Shown: positions 17,203 through 28,821, counted from the stretch's first letter. The stretch is DNA of 64,000 nucleotides from Luteimonas wenzhouensis (GCF_007859305.1 NZ_VOHE01000001.1:496001-560000), one strand, 5' to 3'. Numbers and translations: made by a program. Notes: generated by a model not told the origin, from the sequence alone.

Positions 17203-17673
17203 TCAGGCGGCGAGCGCCTGCCGCAGCGACAGTTCGATACCGTCGATGTCGGGGATGACCGCGGGCTCGTCGTTGAACACGACCACGGCGCGCACGCCGG
17301 CCCGACCCTGCAGGTCCTCGTCGTCCAGCGCCTGCAGCCGCTCGCGCGACACCGTGACCAGGCGCGGGAAGCCGCGGCTGAGCAGGGCGAAGTACGGCAT
17401 GGTGGGCTGGCCGCCCAGGGTCTTGAGCACCACCACCTTGTGGCCAAGGCCGCCGACCTCGGCCTCGTGGCCGATCAGCGGCGCGAAGGCCACCAGTGGC
17501 AGGCGCCAGCCGCGCCAGCGGATGGTTCCGAGCAGCCAGCCGGGTGCCGACTCCACCGGCTCGGGGTCGGCGTAGGAGAGCACCTCGGAGATCGTGGCGT
17601 TGGGCAGCAGCAGCCGGGCGGCCTCGGTCTGGATCAGGACGGCGCGGATGTCGCTCGGGGTGGGCGTGGTCAT
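17203..17673 (-). CDS. CheW-like protein (ChpC-like), last gene of the Pil-Chp operon
   Basis: A 156-residue single CheW-domain protein with the conserved core LLLPNATISEVLSY, GWLLGTIRWRGWRLPLVAF and LQGRAGVRAVVVF. It could couple receptors to the ChpA kinase as an accessory adaptor besides PilI, as ChpC does in Pseudomonas. The ATG at 17673 overlaps the stop of the CheB-like gene (ATGA). The upstream extension in the same frame is non-homologous. Confidence 0.88.
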   Translation of the reverse strand: MTTPTPSDIRAVLIQTEAARLLLPNATISEVLSYADPEPVESAPGWLLGTIRWRGWRLPLVAFAPLIGHEAEVGGLGHKVVVLKTLGGQPTMPYFALLSRGFPRLVTVSRERLQALDDEDLQGRAGVRAVVVFNDEPAVIPDIDGIELSLRQALAA

Positions 17674-19265
17674 GGCTGCAGCAATCCGTTCGAATCGGTG
17701 GCCGGGACGGCGTCCGGCGGCGGCCAGCGTTGCAGGAGCCGCGCCGCCATCCCGGCCGGGGCGTCGTGGCCGGCGCCCGCGGCGATCGCCGCCTGCGCAC
17801 CGGCCGGGTCGTAGCAGCCTTCGTCCGGCGTCTGCGCCAGAAGCAGGCCCTCGTTCCACTCCGGGCCGCCCACGGCGGGCACCAGGGCGGGATCGGCGCC
17901 GCTGAGGAACAGCACCGCGCTGTCGTGCGGCGGCAGGACCGCGGCATCGAAGGCGACCGAGGCGTCGAACTGCCAGCCGCCGCGCTGGCGCAGGCCGATG
18001 CCCGGCGGCACGAAGTACACCTGCCCCGGCCGCACCTCGTGCCCGTCCTCGGCCACGCTCACCGGGGCTTGGGTGGCGCGGGACATCTGCTTGACCAGGC
18101 GGTCGTAGCGGCCACCGTCGAGCGCCAGCCGCACCAGTACCGGGCGCGCGAATCCGGCCGGGATGCCGGCCAGCAGCTGGCGCACCGCGTCGGGTCCGCC
18201 GAGGCCGGCCTCGATCACCACCGCGCCGCGCAGGGGACCATGCCCGTAGCTGTCGGGATCGGCCAGCGACAGGCCCGCGCCAAGGCTGTCCAGGTCGACC
18301 GCCGGGACGGCCGCGGCCGCCGCGCCCGGCGCTGGCGCGGGCGCCGGCGGAGCGTCGTCGTCGGCCAGGCTCAGGCTGCCGAAGTCCACCGTCGGCGCAG
18401 GCGCCGCCCCGGCAGGCTCTGCCGGCGGCGCCGCGACCGCCGGAGGCCCGTCCACGTCCGGGGCTTCGTCGGCGGCCTGCCGCAGCTGCGCGGCCAGGAA
18501 TTCCTCGATCCCGGCAACCGCTTCGGCCGCCTGTCCCGCGCGCTGGAACCGCTCCGGGTCGAAGGCCAGTTCGTCCTCGCCCGTGCCGTCGCCAGCGGCG
18601 TCCAGCGACGGCTGGGCGATGCCCGCCGCCGGGTCGTCCTGCGCCTGCGCGCTGGCCGGGTCCGGCGCATCGGCCGGGGTCGCGTCGCCCTCGTCCACGC
18701 TCCAGTGCGACACTCCGGCGGGCGGCGCCTCCCCGATCCCGGGGAACCCGCCCGCGGGGCCGTCGGACACGCTGTCGCGGGGGACCCCCTCGGCCCGCTC
18801 CTGGGCCTCACCGGTGACCGCCGCGATCGCCTGGTCGTAATCGACCCTGCCGGCGGTGGACGGCAACGGTCCCGGCGTAGGCAGGAGCACCTCGTCGGGC
18901 TCGGCACCTGCCGGCAGCACGTCGTCGTGGCGGTGCAGCTTGGCCGACAGGTGACGCAGCCAGCGCGCAGCGTCCCAGCCGGTACGCTGCGCGGCCTGCT
19001 CGGCTTCCTCGAAGATCACCATGTAGGCGGGATCGGCGAGCACGTCGGCATGCCGTTCGATCGCGTCCTCGATCGTCGGATCGAGCGCGACCAGGATCGC
19101 TTCCGGCATCGCCTGGCGCACCTCGTCGGGACCGGCCTGCATCGGGTCGGCCACCAGCACCACCTCGGCGCCGGCCTCGGCCAGCGCCTGGCTGATCCTG
19201 TCGCAGGCCTCGCCCGCGCGTGCCAGCAGCGCGACCCGCGGCGTGGCCTCAGTCCCCGCGGCCAT
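17670..19265 (-). CDS. degenerate CheB-like protein of the Pil-Chp operon (ChpB-like)
   Basis: A 531-residue protein with a vestigial receiver-like N terminus (about 1-115, without the acidic pocket), a long acidic, Ala/Pro-rich linker (about 130-340) and a C-terminal domain that aligns by eye with the CheB methylesterase. The match starts at [18 protein letters not shown] and includes [19 protein letters not shown]. In canonical CheB the first motif is GASTGG with the catalytic serine; here that position is glycine. The histidine of the QHM motif is also missing (the aligned segment reads VRLALDGG). It is therefore probably inactive as a methylesterase and may be structural or regulatory. 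Its start overlaps chpA by 17 bases. Confidence 0.75.
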   Translation of the reverse strand: MAAGTEATPRVALLARAGEACDRISQALAEAGAEVVLVADPMQAGPDEVRQAMPEAILVALDPTIEDAIERHADVLADPAYMVIFEEAEQAAQRTGWDAARWLRHLSAKLHRHDDVLPAGAEPDEVLLPTPGPLPSTAGRVDYDQAIAAVTGEAQERAEGVPRDSVSDGPAGGFPGIGEAPPAGVSHWSVDEGDATPADAPDPASAQAQDDPAAGIAQPSLDAAGDGTGEDELAFDPERFQRAGQAAEAVAGIEEFLAAQLRQAADEAPDVDGPPAVAAPPAEPAGAAPAPTVDFGSLSLADDDAPPAPAPAPGAAAAAVPAVDLDSLGAGLSLADPDSYGHGPLRGAVVIEAGLGGPDAVRQLLAGIPAGFARPVLVRLALDGGRYDRLVKQMSRATQAPVSVAEDGHEVRPGQVYFVPPGIGLRQRGGWQFDASVAFDAAVLPPHDSAVLFLSGADPALVPAVGGPEWNEGLLLAQTPDEGCYDPAGAQAAIAAGAGHDAPAGMAARLLQRWPPPDAVPATDSNGLLQP

Positions 19266-22200
19266 GCCCGATCCTCAGCAGTTCGTGGACGTTGCGCATC
19301 AGCTCCGGCTCCTGGTACGGCTTGCCCAGGTAGCGGTCCACACCCAGGTCGAACGCGCGCTGGCGGTGCTTCTCGCCGGTGCGCGAGGTGATCATCATGA
19401 TCAGCACGTCGCGCAGGCGCGGGTCCGCCTTCATGTGCTTGGCCAGTTCGTAGCCGTCCATGCGCGGCATCTCGATGTCGAGCAGCATCAGGTCGGGCAC
19501 GCGCTCGTCCATCCGCTCCAGCGCGTCGAGCCCGTCCTTGGCCGTGACCACCTCGAAGTTGTGGCGTTCGAGCACGCGGCCGGTGACCTTGCGCATCGTC
19601 ACCGAGTCGTCGACCACCATCACCAGCGGCACCTTGCGCTGCTCGACCACCGGCGCCGGCGCCGCCTCGCGCGGCAGCACCGCGTGGCGGCGCACCAGCG
19701 GCGCGACGTCGAGGATCACCACGACGCTGCCGTCGCCCATGATCGTCGCACCGAAGATGCCGGGGATCGAGGCGACCTGCGGGCCGACCGGCTTCACCAC
19801 GATCTCGCGGCTGCCGATGATCGCGTCCACCGCCACCGCGGCGCGCAGTTCGCCCGAGCGCACCAGCAGCAGCGGCATCTGCAGGTGGCCTTCGGCCTTG
19901 GCCGGGCCCTGGCCGACCAGCAGGCCGAGGTCGTGCAGCGCGTAGTCCTCGCCGCCGTAGGCGTAGGCGCCGCCCCCAGCCAGGCGCCCGCGCTCGATGC
20001 GGCCGACGCCGCGGACCGAGGCGATCGGCACCGCGAAGCGGGTGTCGCCGATGCGCACGAACACCGCCTGGGTCAGCGCCAGCGTCTGCGGCAGGCGCAG
20101 GGTGAAGGTGGTGCCCTGGCCCGGGCGGGTCGTGATATCGAGCGAACCGCCGAGCTGGCGCACCTCGCTGGCGACCACGTCCATGCCCACGCCGCGGCCG
20201 GCCAGGCGGCTGACCTCGCCGGCGGTGGAGAAGCCCGGCTCGAAGATCAGCGCGTCCATGTCGCTGTCGGTGAGCGTGGCCCCCGGCCGGACCAGGCCAC
20301 GTTCCTCGGCGCGGCGGCGGATCGCGGCGCGGTCCAGGCCGGCGCCGTCGTCGCCCACCTCCAGCACCACTTCCGACCCCTCGCGGCGCACCGCGATGCG
20401 GACCGTGCCCTCCTCGCCCTTGCCGGCCCTGCGGCGCTGGTCGGGCGATTCGATGCCGTGCGCGACCGAGTTGCGCAGCATGTGCTCGAGCGGTGCGGTC
20501 ATGCGCTCGAGCACGTTGCGGTCGAGCTCGCCCTGGCTGCCTTCCAGCTTGAGCTGGACCTGCTTGCCGGTCTCCTGCGCCGACTGGCGCAGCACCCGGC
20601 GCAGGCGCGGCACCAGCGCGTCGAACGGCACCATGCGCGTGCGCATGAGGCCTTCCTGCAGGTCGGAGCTCACCCGCGACTGCTGCAGCAGCAGGGTTTC
20701 GTACTGGCGCGTGAGGTCGTCCAGGGTCTGCTGCAGGCTGGTCATGTCGGCCGCCGACTCGCCCAGCGCGCGCGAGAGCTGCTGCAGGGTCGAGAAGCGG
20801 TCGAGCTCCAGCGGATCGAAGGTGACGTCGTCGCTGTCGCCCTCGCGCTGATAGCGCGCGATGATCTGGGCTTCGGTCTCGATCTCGAGGCGGCGCAGCT
20901 GGTCGCGCAGGCGCGCGTTGGTCTGCTCCATCTCGTTCATCGCCGCGCGGAACGCGCCCAGCTGCTGCTCCAGGCGGGCGCGGTAGATCGCCACCTCGCC
21001 GGCGTAATTGACCAGCCGGTCGAGCAGGTCGGCGCGGATGCGGACCTGTTCCTGCGGCGCGCGGATCGTGGTGTCCTCCTCCGCCGGCAGCTCGGCCAGC
21101 GGAGTCGACAGCGGCGCCAGCTCCGGCCTGGCCGGCTCGGGCGCGGCGGCTTCGCCTTCCTCGCCCGCGTCCAGCAGCGGGCGGCCGCGGGCCAGCGCGT
21201 TGAAGGCGTCGACCAGGGCATGCGGCATGGCGACCGCGCGGCGCTCGCCGACCCGCGTCACCATCGCGTGCAGGCGGTCGAACCCGCCCTCGAGGAGGCC
21301 GATGCCGGTGCGATCGAGCTCGCAGCGCTGCTCGACCACCGCCTCCAGCAGCGACTCCATGGCGTGGCCCAGTTCGCCGATGCTGAACACGCCGGCCATG
21401 CGGGCGCCGCCCTTGATGGTGTGCAGGTTGCGCTGCAGGCCGATCAGCGATTCGCGCGAATCCGCATCCTGGCGCAGCTGGGCGAGCAGGCCGTCGGAGT
21501 GGTCGAGCAGGTCCCCGGCCTCCTCGACGAAGATGTCGAGCAGTTCTTCGTCCAGGCGCGAGGTATCCAGCGCCTCGTCCGGATCCTCGGCCGTGAGCAC
21601 GCGCGCCAGCAGCGCCGCCACCGCGGTATCCGCGGACGTGGCACCGGCGGCAATGCCGGTGTCCGCCTCTTCCGCGGGCGCATCCTCGCCAGGTCCGGGC
21701 TGGACGGCTTCGTCCTGCTCCCCTTCGAGGCGTTCGGCTTCGAGGCGTTCGGCTTCGAGGCGTTCGGCTTCGAGGCGTTCGGCTTCGAGGCGTTCGGCTT
21801 CGAGACGTTCGGCTTCGAGACGTTCGGCTTCGAGACGTTCGGCTTCGAGACGTTCGGCTTCGAGGCGTTCGGCTTCGAGGCGTTCGGCTTCGAGGCGTTC
21901 GGCTTCGAGGCGTTCGGCTTCGAGGCGTTCGGCTTCGAGGCGTTCGGCTTCGAGGCGTTCGGCTTCGAGACGCTCGGCTTCGAGACGCTCGGCTTCGAGG
22001 CGTTCGGCTTCGAGGCGTTCGGCTTCGAGGCGTTCGGCTTCGAGACGTTCGGCTTCGAGACGTTCGGCTTCGAGACGTTCGGCTTCGAGGCGCTCGGCTT
22101 CGAGGCGTTCGGCTTCGAGGCGTTCGGCTTCGAGACGTTCGGCTTCGAGACGTTCGGCTTCGAGGCGTTCGGCTTCGAGGCGTTCGGCTTCGAGGCGTTC

Positions 22201-25200
22201 GGTTTCGAGGCGCTCCGCTTCGCCTGCCCCGGCTTCGACCTGCGCCGGCTCGCCGCCGGCATCGTCCGCGCCCGCGTCCGGTCCGATCGCGGTCCCGGCC
22301 AGGTCCGCATATCCGCCCATGTCGATCGCGACGAGGGCGGGTACCCCGCTCTCCGGCGGCTGAGCTTCGGGGATCGCAGGCGCCCCCTCCATCGCCTCCG
22401 CGTCCACCAGCGCGGCCAGGCCGCTGGACACTTCCGGCAGGCTGTCGCGCAACGCGCCCAGCCGCTGGGCCAGCGCGTCCTGCGATGCCAGCAGCGGCGA
22501 GGGCTGCTTCAGCGTCTCCACGGTGGCGCGGACCACCGCCGCCAGATCGGCGATCGCCTCCACGCCCTCGGGGCTCGCGCTGGCGCCGGCGGCCAGCAGT
22601 CGCCGCGCGTAGTGCTCGGCCGGCGACAGCACGGTGTTGATGACCGGCACCTCGGTCATCGCGAACGCGCCATTCATGGTGTGCAGCGCCCGCAGCAGCG
22701 GATCGCTGCCGGCGGCATCGCCTGCACGCGCGGCGGCCACCCAGGCGTCCACCGTCTGCAGGTGGCCGTTGACCTCGGCGTCGAGGATCTCCAGCAGCAA
22801 GGGGTCGATCTTGGCCGGGACCGCGTCGAGCGGCTCGCCCGCCTCGGCCAGCGGGACCGGTTCGCCCTGGACCGGTGCATCGCCGGCCATCGCGGCGGGG
22901 GCGTCGGCCAGCGCGACCGGCTCCGGCGGCATGATGTCCTCGCCCCCCGCGATGCGGTCGGCAGCCTCTTCCAGCGGGGCGAGGTCGGTTGCCAGGCCGC
23001 GCTCGCCGCGCAATGCCGCCTGCAGTTCCGGCAGCGTGTAAAAGGCGCGGTCGACCATCGCGATCACCGCCTCGCTCGGCGGGCGCGACCCGTCGAGCAC
23101 GCGGTTGAGCATGTTCTCGATCTTCCAGCTGAACTCGCCGAGCATGCGCGCACCGACCAGGCGGCCACTGCCCTTGAGCGTGTGGAACACGCGCCGGATC
23201 GGCCGCAGCCGCTCCATGTCGTCCGGCTTGGTGCGCCAGTGCGGCAGCAGCGAATCGAGGTTGTCGATCTCCTCGGCGAACTCCTCGAGGAAGACCTCGC
23301 GGATCTCCTCGTCGATCTCCTCGCCCACGGTCTCGAATCCGCCGACCACCGGCCCGGCCGGGGCGGCCGGCACGGGAGCGGGGGCGGGCTCGGCCTCGTG
23401 CGACGGTGCCGCGGTGGCGGGCGCCTGGGCGATGGCGGGCGCTTCGACCGCCGCGGCCGGTTCGTCGTCTCCGCCCACGGGAACGCCGGTTGCGGCGGGA
23501 GCGACGGGGCCGGCCGCCTCGCCGGCCTGCGTGGCCGGGACGGCCGGCGCGACACCCGCCGACACAGTCGCGGGCGGCGGCGCGGCGGCCGGCGCCTGCA
23601 CCGGCTCGGGTAGCGGCCAGTAGCCCAGCGCCTCGAGGCTGTTGCGGGCGATGTCCAGGATCTCGTCGCGGTTGCCGCGCTGGTCGCGCAGGGCCTCGAG
23701 GTAGTACTCGAGGCTGGCGAGCGCATCGGCCAGCGTGTCGAGCTGGCGGCCGTTGGGCACGCGCTGGCGCGCGATCAGCTCGTTCTCCGTGTAGCGGCCG
23801 ACCGCCACCAGGTAGTCCGCCGCCAGCGTGAGTTCCATCATCCGCAGGGCGCCCGAGACCTCATGCAGCAGGCGCGGCACCTCGGACAGCTGCTCGTGCT
23901 GCCAGCTGGTCTCGACGAAGGCGACCAGCGCCTGGCGCGCCTGGACAAAGTTGGCGATCGCTTCGCGGACGATGGTGTCCACGACCTGGCGGGTCTCGCC
24001 GGCGAACAGTTCGTTGTCGGCGGTACGGCCCTGCTCGCCGGCGCCGAGCCTGGCGACCTGGTCGTCCAGCGTGGCGTCGACGTAGAGCAGCGCCCCGGCG
24101 ACGTCGAGCAGCGCATCCTCGTTGGCAGCAACGCTGCCGTCGAGGATGGCGTACATGGCGTCGCGCTGCTGCTGCACCACCTTGCGCGCCACGCCCAGGC
24201 CGAGCATGCCCAGGGTGTCGGCGACCCGGCCGAGCGTCTCGGCATGCGGCTGCAGCGCGGCCAGGTCGGTCGAACCGGTGCGCAGGTGCAGGTCGAGCGC
24301 GTCCTTGACGTGCAGCAGGTCGTCCTTCACCGCGGCCGACACGGTGTCGAGCAGCGCGCGGTTGCGGCCGCTGATGCTGCCGCGCGCGTGCTCCAGCTCG
24401 GACTGGGTGGGCAACGCCGCGTCCAGCTCGAACACGCGCCGCAGCTCCTGCAGCGCCGGATGGCCGCCGTCTTCGGCGTGGGCGACATGGTAGAGCAGCT
24501 GGCGGGTGGGCTCCTGCGCCGCCTCGCCCCGCACCTCGGCGAAGCCGTCGTGGTCCTGCAGGCCGTGGCGGGCCTCGCGCTCGACCCCGGCGAAAACCTT
24601 GCGCAGCGCGGCGGTCGGCGCCAGTGCGCCGTCGGCGATCGCGCGCGCCACGTTCGAGGCCACCCACAGCATCCGCCGCACAGGCACCTGGCGCACGTGC
24701 GGCAGCAATGCATCGATGGCCGGGGCCAACGGCGCCAGCGCCGTGCCCGGGCCGTCGTCCTGCCAGCCCGCGAGCGCGCGCTGCAGCGCCTCGAGCAGCG
24801 GCTGGCTGTCGTCGTTGGACGCGGGCGCCAGGCCTTCGGTCACCGCCCCCGGGAGCGGCCGCTCCAGGTCGGGCGAGAACAGTACGCTCTCGCTCAGCCC
24901 GCTCTCGCCACGGGTGGCGCGCAGCTCGTTGAGCAGCGGCAGCAGCACGATCGGGATGTCGCGGTGTCCGCTCTGCAGGCGCTCGAGGTAGTCGGGCAGC
25001 AGCACGATGCCGCGCAGCAGTGCGGCGCAGGCGGCATCGCGGTCGGCGATGGCGCCGCCGTGCAGCGCCAGCGCGACCTGCTCCATCTCCTCGGCTACCA
25101 TCGCCGGGGCGTACAGCTCGACCATGCGCAGGGTGCCCTGCACCTGGTGCAGGTAGCCGGCGCACAGCCGCATCCGGGCCACGTCGGACTGGTCCTCGAC

Positions 25201-25305
25201 GTAGTCCTCGAGCTCGGCCTTGGCCAGGCGCAGGGTCTCGTCGAGCTCGGGCTTGATCCAGCCGAGCGCGGTGTGTTCGAGTGCTTCGCGCAGCGCGGTC
25301 GTCAT
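19249..25305 (-). CDS. chpA: ChpA/PilL hybrid chemotaxis histidine kinase with a pentapeptide array
   Basis: The 2018-residue CheA-type kinase of the type IV pilus chemosensory system. It has N-terminal degenerate Hpt-like modules (His53 in HQVQGTLRM, about His481 in HEVSGALRM), then clearer Hpt domains with His708 (HTLKGSG), His875 (HTMNGAF) and His1295 (HTIKGGARM). A dimerisation region, a HATPase domain (N box about 1612, GRGVGMDVV about 1707), a CheW-like domain and a C-terminal receiver with Asp1943 follow. Between the Hpt domains at 875 and 1295, residues 1031-1195 are 33 tandem copies of ERLEA. It autophosphorylates and passes phosphate to PilG and PilH, controlling pilus extension and retraction. 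The start follows pilJ by 78 bases; the stop overlaps the CheB-like gene. Confidence 0.94.
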   Translation of the reverse strand: MTTALREALEHTALGWIKPELDETLRLAKAELEDYVEDQSDVARMRLCAGYLHQVQGTLRMVELYAPAMVAEEMEQVALALHGGAIADRDAACAALLRGIVLLPDYLERLQSGHRDIPIVLLPLLNELRATRGESGLSESVLFSPDLERPLPGAVTEGLAPASNDDSQPLLEALQRALAGWQDDGPGTALAPLAPAIDALLPHVRQVPVRRMLWVASNVARAIADGALAPTAALRKVFAGVEREARHGLQDHDGFAEVRGEAAQEPTRQLLYHVAHAEDGGHPALQELRRVFELDAALPTQSELEHARGSISGRNRALLDTVSAAVKDDLLHVKDALDLHLRTGSTDLAALQPHAETLGRVADTLGMLGLGVARKVVQQQRDAMYAILDGSVAANEDALLDVAGALLYVDATLDDQVARLGAGEQGRTADNELFAGETRQVVDTIVREAIANFVQARQALVAFVETSWQHEQLSEVPRLLHEVSGALRMMELTLAADYLVAVGRYTENELIARQRVPNGRQLDTLADALASLEYYLEALRDQRGNRDEILDIARNSLEALGYWPLPEPVQAPAAAPPPATVSAGVAPAVPATQAGEAAGPVAPAATGVPVGGDDEPAAAVEAPAIAQAPATAAPSHEAEPAPAPVPAAPAGPVVGGFETVGEEIDEEIREVFLEEFAEEIDNLDSLLPHWRTKPDDMERLRPIRRVFHTLKGSGRLVGARMLGEFSWKIENMLNRVLDGSRPPSEAVIAMVDRAFYTLPELQAALRGERGLATDLAPLEEAADRIAGGEDIMPPEPVALADAPAAMAGDAPVQGEPVPLAEAGEPLDAVPAKIDPLLLEILDAEVNGHLQTVDAWVAAARAGDAAGSDPLLRALHTMNGAFAMTEVPVINTVLSPAEHYARRLLAAGASASPEGVEAIADLAAVVRATVETLKQPSPLLASQDALAQRLGALRDSLPEVSSGLAALVDAEAMEGAPAIPEAQPPESGVPALVAIDMGGYADLAGTAIGPDAGADDAGGEPAQVEAGAGEAERLETERLEAERLEAERLEAERLEAERLEAERLEAERLEAERLEAERLEAERLEAERLEAERLEAERLEAERLEAERLEAERLEAERLEAERLEAERLEAERLEAERLEAERLEAERLEAERLEAERLEAERLEAERLEAERLEAERLEAERLEAERLEAERLEGEQDEAVQPGPGEDAPAEEADTGIAAGATSADTAVAALLARVLTAEDPDEALDTSRLDEELLDIFVEEAGDLLDHSDGLLAQLRQDADSRESLIGLQRNLHTIKGGARMAGVFSIGELGHAMESLLEAVVEQRCELDRTGIGLLEGGFDRLHAMVTRVGERRAVAMPHALVDAFNALARGRPLLDAGEEGEAAAPEPARPELAPLSTPLAELPAEEDTTIRAPQEQVRIRADLLDRLVNYAGEVAIYRARLEQQLGAFRAAMNEMEQTNARLRDQLRRLEIETEAQIIARYQREGDSDDVTFDPLELDRFSTLQQLSRALGESAADMTSLQQTLDDLTRQYETLLLQQSRVSSDLQEGLMRTRMVPFDALVPRLRRVLRQSAQETGKQVQLKLEGSQGELDRNVLERMTAPLEHMLRNSVAHGIESPDQRRRAGKGEEGTVRIAVRREGSEVVLEVGDDGAGLDRAAIRRRAEERGLVRPGATLTDSDMDALIFEPGFSTAGEVSRLAGRGVGMDVVASEVRQLGGSLDITTRPGQGTTFTLRLPQTLALTQAVFVRIGDTRFAVPIASVRGVGRIERGRLAGGGAYAYGGEDYALHDLGLLVGQGPAKAEGHLQMPLLLVRSGELRAAVAVDAIIGSREIVVKPVGPQVASIPGIFGATIMGDGSVVVILDVAPLVRRHAVLPREAAPAPVVEQRKVPLVMVVDDSVTMRKVTGRVLERHNFEVVTAKDGLDALERMDERVPDLMLLDIEMPRMDGYELAKHMKADPRLRDVLIMMITSRTGEKHRQRAFDLGVDRYLGKPYQEPELMRNVHELLRIGHGRGD
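21721..22215 (-). repeat. 33 x 15-bp in-frame tandem repeat inside chpA
   Basis: Thirty-three contiguous 15-base units, minus-strand consensus GAACGCCTCGAAGCC, each encoding ERLEA. Internal units differ only at synonymous positions (Arg CGC/CGT, Glu GAA/GAG). Only the terminal units change the peptide (ERLET at the N-terminal end, ERLEG at the C-terminal end). Blocks of variant units recur (compare 21781-21900 with 22021-22200), suggesting multi-unit duplication. The period is a multiple of three, so unit gain or loss stays in frame. Confidence 0.97.
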
Positions 25306-25383
25306 GGGCTACCCCCACGGGTGCCGGCATGCGTGCGCCTGCGTCGGTACGTGGTGGCGTTCATCCGGTCCACTCGTCCGCGC

Positions 25384-27405
25384 TCAGGCCGGCAGCTTGA
25401 AGTCGGCGACCGAACGGCGCAGGTTGGCGGCCAGTTGCGCCAGGTTCCCAATCGACTGCGCGGTCTGGTTCGCGCCCTGCGAGGTCTGCGCGGTAATCGA
25501 CTGGATCGTGTTCATCGTCGCGGTGATGTCGCTGGCCGCCTCGGACTGCTGCTTGGCCGCGCTGGAGATCCCGAGAATCAGGTTCGCCAGGTTGCTCGAC
25601 ACGTTCTCGATCTCGCCCAGCGCGGTTCCCGCGTCCTCGGCCAGGCGGGCGCCGGCCACCACCTCGGAGGTGGTCTGCTCCATCGAGCTCACCGCCTCGT
25701 TGGTGTCAGACTGAATCGTCTGCACCAGGGTCTCGATCCGCTTGGTCGCGTTGGACGCGCGTTCGGCGAGTCGCTGCACTTCGTCGGCCACCACCGCGAA
25801 GCCGCGGCCCGCCTCGCCCGCCGATGCCGCCTGGATGGCCGCGTTCAGCGCGAGGATGTTGGTCTGCTCGGAGATGTCGTTGATCAGTTCGACGATCGAG
25901 CCGATCTCCTGCGAGCTTTCGCCCAGGCGCTTGATGCGCTTGGAGGTTTCCTGGATCTGGTCGCGGATCGAGTCCATGCCGGCGATCGTCTCGCGCACCA
26001 CGCCCGCGCCCTTGGTCGCGATCTGCACCGAGCGCTGCGCCACGTCGGCCGACTCGGCGGAGTTGCGCGACACCTGGTCAATGCTCTGCGCGATTTCGGT
26101 GATCCGGTTCGACGCCGAGGTGATCTCCTGGGCCTGGTGCTCGGCGGCCTCGGCCAGGTGCATGGCCGTGGCCTGGGTCTCCTGGGCGCTGGAGGCCACC
26201 TGCACCGAGGTCTCGTTGATCGTGCCCACCAGCTCGCGCAGGTTCTCGACCGCGAAGTTGATCGAGTCGGCGATCGCGCCGGTCATGTCCTCGGTGACGG
26301 TCGCCCGCACCGTGAGGTCGTTCTCCGCGAGCGCGCCGATCTCGTCCAGCAGGCGCATGATCGCCTCCTGGTTGCGGTTGTTGAGCTCCATCGTGTCTTC
26401 GTAGCGCTTGCGCTGGGCGCGGTTGAGCGACCAGAGCAGGCCGGCGACCGAGAGCAGCGCGAGCAGGCCGCTGACGATGCTGATCCAGACGTTGCCCAGC
26501 ACGCTGGTGTCCTTGAGCGAACCGAACGCGGTGAGGGCGGCGAACAGCGACTGGCTGTCGGCCAGCAACTGGTCGGAACCGGCGGTCAGGCTGGCCGACG
26601 CGGCCTGGGCCTGGAACAGCGCCGGGGCGCTGGCGATGATCGCGTCCAGGTCGGTCTTCATCCCGGCCCAGCGTTCAGCGGCCTGGTTCAGCGCCGCGAT
26701 CGCGCCACCGTTGGTCAGGGCCTGCACGTTGAGGTCCTGGTCGCCTTCGCGCAGGCCCTCGAGCACCTGCTCGAACACGCCCACGTCGCGCGCCAGCGCG
26801 TCGCCGGCGATCGCCGCCACCGGACCGCCGGCCTGGATCTCGGCCACGCGGCGGGCCATGTTGCCGGCGAGCACGTTCTGGCGCAGGGCGATGTAGACCT
26901 GCGAGGCCGGGGAACCGCTCGAGGACATCGCGCGCACCAGTTCGTCGAGCTGCGCCTGCAGCTGCGGCACCGCCTGGGTGAAGCTGCCGGCGTTGGCGGC
27001 GAAGCCGCTCACCGCCTGCTCGCTGGCGGCGATCTGCTCGGCGCTGGCGGCCAGCGGCGTCCAGGTCTCGGTCACGGTGCGGATCGGGCCGGCCACGCCG
27101 GCGGTATCGCCGAAGTTGGCGTTGAGCTGCTGGATAGCGCCGTCGATCTCGGCCTTGGTCTGGCGGAACGCGGCGAACGCCCCGGCGTCGCCGGCCACCG
27201 CTTCCCGGCCCTGGTTGGCCAGGCGCTGCGAGTTCACCTGCAGGCTCGAGGCGGCGGTGCTGGCGCCGCCCAGCCGGGCCGCCTTCCACCCGGCGTACCC
27301 GGTGTTGGCGCCGAAGACCACGAGCGTGGTGACCAGCGCCGCGATCCAGAAGTTGCTTCCCAGGCCGCGCCCCTTGCCGGCGATCGTGTCGACTACTGTG
27401 CTCAT
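25384..27405 (-). CDS. pilJ: Type IV pilus methyl-accepting chemotaxis protein PilJ
   Basis: The 673-residue inner-membrane chemoreceptor of the Pil-Chp system, close in size to the Pseudomonas protein. TM1 is about residues 18-36, followed by a large helical periplasmic domain (about 40-305), TM2 (about 308-328), a HAMP-like region, and the cytoplasmic signalling hairpin with [27 protein letters not shown] split across the tip. It probably senses pilin or surface contact and signals through PilI to ChpA. It lies between pilI and chpA with no pilK (CheR) gene in the usual place after it. Confidence 0.95.
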   Translation of the reverse strand: MSTVVDTIAGKGRGLGSNFWIAALVTTLVVFGANTGYAGWKAARLGGASTAASSLQVNSQRLANQGREAVAGDAGAFAAFRQTKAEIDGAIQQLNANFGDTAGVAGPIRTVTETWTPLAASAEQIAASEQAVSGFAANAGSFTQAVPQLQAQLDELVRAMSSSGSPASQVYIALRQNVLAGNMARRVAEIQAGGPVAAIAGDALARDVGVFEQVLEGLREGDQDLNVQALTNGGAIAALNQAAERWAGMKTDLDAIIASAPALFQAQAASASLTAGSDQLLADSQSLFAALTAFGSLKDTSVLGNVWISIVSGLLALLSVAGLLWSLNRAQRKRYEDTMELNNRNQEAIMRLLDEIGALAENDLTVRATVTEDMTGAIADSINFAVENLRELVGTINETSVQVASSAQETQATAMHLAEAAEHQAQEITSASNRITEIAQSIDQVSRNSAESADVAQRSVQIATKGAGVVRETIAGMDSIRDQIQETSKRIKRLGESSQEIGSIVELINDISEQTNILALNAAIQAASAGEAGRGFAVVADEVQRLAERASNATKRIETLVQTIQSDTNEAVSSMEQTTSEVVAGARLAEDAGTALGEIENVSSNLANLILGISSAAKQQSEAASDITATMNTIQSITAQTSQGANQTAQSIGNLAQLAANLRRSVADFKLPA

Positions 27406-27442
27406 GGTCCTTCCCCTGCCCTGCTTTGTGCGGTCGCGGCCC

Positions 27443-27982
27443 TCAGGCCGCCGCTTGTCTGAATTCCGGCGTGCGCGCCAGCCTGGCCAGGCTGAACACG
27501 CCCCACGTGTGGTCGGCGAGCCGGTAGGCCCGCTCGACGAAATGCGCGTAGCGGCCCCGCGCGAACGCTGCGGGGTCCACCTGTTGGCCCTCCTGGAAGC
27601 TGCGCTGGCCGAACAGCTCGTCGATGGTGACCGCGACGTCGCCGTCGGGCTGGCGCACGATCAGCACCCGCTGGGTCTCGTGCAGCACGGTGCGCTCGCC
27701 CTCGAGGAACTGCTTGAGGTCCACGATCGGCAGCAGGTTGCCGCGCACGTTGCCCACGCCGAGCATCCACGACTGCGCCCCCGGCACCGGCGTGATCGGC
27801 GGCAGCGGCAGGATCTCCACCACTTCGTTGAACGCCGACGCGAGGCGGTAGTCGCCGATGCGATAGCCCACGCCGCGCCACAGGCCCGGCGCGTCGAACT
27901 GCTCGGGTACGCCGGCAACGTGCGCGAGGCTGCGCTGCTCGTAGTCGAGCAGCATCGCGAACGGGTCGCGCACCGCGTTCAT
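27443..27982 (-). CDS. pilI: CheW-like adaptor PilI
   Basis: A 179-residue single CheW-domain protein that couples PilJ to the ChpA kinase. Recognisable features are the N-terminal [18 protein letters not shown], the core [37 protein letters not shown] and a conserved Arg-containing C-terminal half. The true start is the ATG at 27982, which overlaps the pilH stop (ATGA); the longer frame upstream is not homologous. Followed after 37 bases by pilJ. Confidence 0.94.
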   Translation of the reverse strand: MNAVRDPFAMLLDYEQRSLAHVAGVPEQFDAPGLWRGVGYRIGDYRLASAFNEVVEILPLPPITPVPGAQSWMLGVGNVRGNLLPIVDLKQFLEGERTVLHETQRVLIVRQPDGDVAVTIDELFGQRSFQEGQQVDPAAFARGRYAHFVERAYRLADHTWGVFSLARLARTPEFRQAAA

Positions 27983-28350
27983 CCCGCCGCTTCCAGCAGG
28001 CGATCGATCTCGCCCAGCAGGACGTCTTCCTTCGGCGGCTTGACCAGGTAGCCCTTGGCCCCCTGGCGCATGCCCCAGGCCTGGTCGGTCTCCATGCCCT
28101 TGGTGCTGACGATCAGCACCGGGATGTCCTTGGTCTCGGCGTCGCGGCCCAGTGCGCGCGTGGCCTGGAATCCGTTCATGCCCGGCAGCACGACATCCAT
28201 CAGCACCAGGTGCGGCTTCTCGCGCCTGCACAGCTCGATGCCGTCCTCGGCGTTGCTCGACGCCAGCACCTCGTGGCCGTGCCGTTCAAGCAGCTGGGTC
28301 AGCACCGCGGTGTCGGTCGGAGAGTCCTCGATGATCAGGATGCGGGCCAT
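27979..28350 (-). CDS. pilH: Twitching motility response regulator PilH
   Basis: A 123-residue single-domain CheY-like receiver. It has acidic residues at ILIIEDSPTD, phospho-acceptor Asp52 in HLVLMDVVLPGMNG and Lys104 in LVKPP. In the Pseudomonas model PilH promotes pilus retraction or acts as a phosphate sink for ChpA. It lies 14 bases downstream of pilG and overlaps pilI by four bases. Confidence 0.95.
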   Translation of the reverse strand: MARILIIEDSPTDTAVLTQLLERHGHEVLASSNAEDGIELCRREKPHLVLMDVVLPGMNGFQATRALGRDAETKDIPVLIVSTKGMETDQAWGMRQGAKGYLVKPPKEDVLLGEIDRLLEAAG

Positions 28351-28364
28351 GGCGGTTCCCCCTT

Positions 28365-28766
28365 TCACGCCTTGACATGGGTACGGATCGCGTCGAGGAG
28401 TTCCTCGCGCGTGAATGGCTTGGTGACGTACTGCTCGGAGCCGACGATGCGGCCACGCGCCTTGTCGAACAGACCGTCCTTGGACGACAGCATGATGACC
28501 GGCGTGTTCTTGAACAGCTGGTTGTTCTTGATCAGGGCGCAGGTCTGGTAGCCGTCCAGGCGCGGCATCATGATGTCGACGAAGATGATCTGCGGCTTCT
28601 GGTCGGCGATCTTGGCCAGCGCCTCGAAGCCGTCGACGGCGGTCACCACGTCGGCGCCCTCGCGCTTGAGCAGGGTTTCCGCGGTGCGCCGGATGGTCTT
28701 CGAGTCGTCGATCACCATCACCCGCAGGCCATCGAGGCTGGCAGCGCGGCTGTCGTCTTGCGTCAT
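28365..28766 (-). CDS. pilG: Twitching motility response regulator PilG
   Basis: A 133-residue single-domain receiver with the acidic pair Asp20-Asp21 (VMVIDDSKTIRR), phospho-acceptor Asp64 (IIFVDIMMP) and Lys116 (YVTKPF). PilG is the output regulator that promotes pilus extension and cAMP signalling in Pseudomonas. It is the first gene of the seven-gene operon and lies about 50 bases downstream of a strong sigma-70-like promoter. Divergent from gshB, the arrangement conserved with Pseudomonas. Confidence 0.96.
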   Translation of the reverse strand: MTQDDSRAASLDGLRVMVIDDSKTIRRTAETLLKREGADVVTAVDGFEALAKIADQKPQIIFVDIMMPRLDGYQTCALIKNNQLFKNTPVIMLSSKDGLFDKARGRIVGSEQYVTKPFTREELLDAIRTHVKA

Positions 28767-28821
28767 TACTTGGTTCCCCCAGCGCGCGCAGCGGGTCCGG
28801 TGCCCGTGACGCCGCGATCAC

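Noticed and set aside
21721..22215. The regular short repeats as a possible CRISPR array.
   Set aside because: The units are 15 bases, contiguous, without spacers, and in frame within a CDS.
19243..23613. A 1456-codon open frame on the plus strand opposite chpA, including repeated GFEAF.
   Set aside because: It is the antisense reading of chpA. The frame is open because of high GC and the 15-base repeat; composition is His/Arg/Gln-rich and unlike a protein family.
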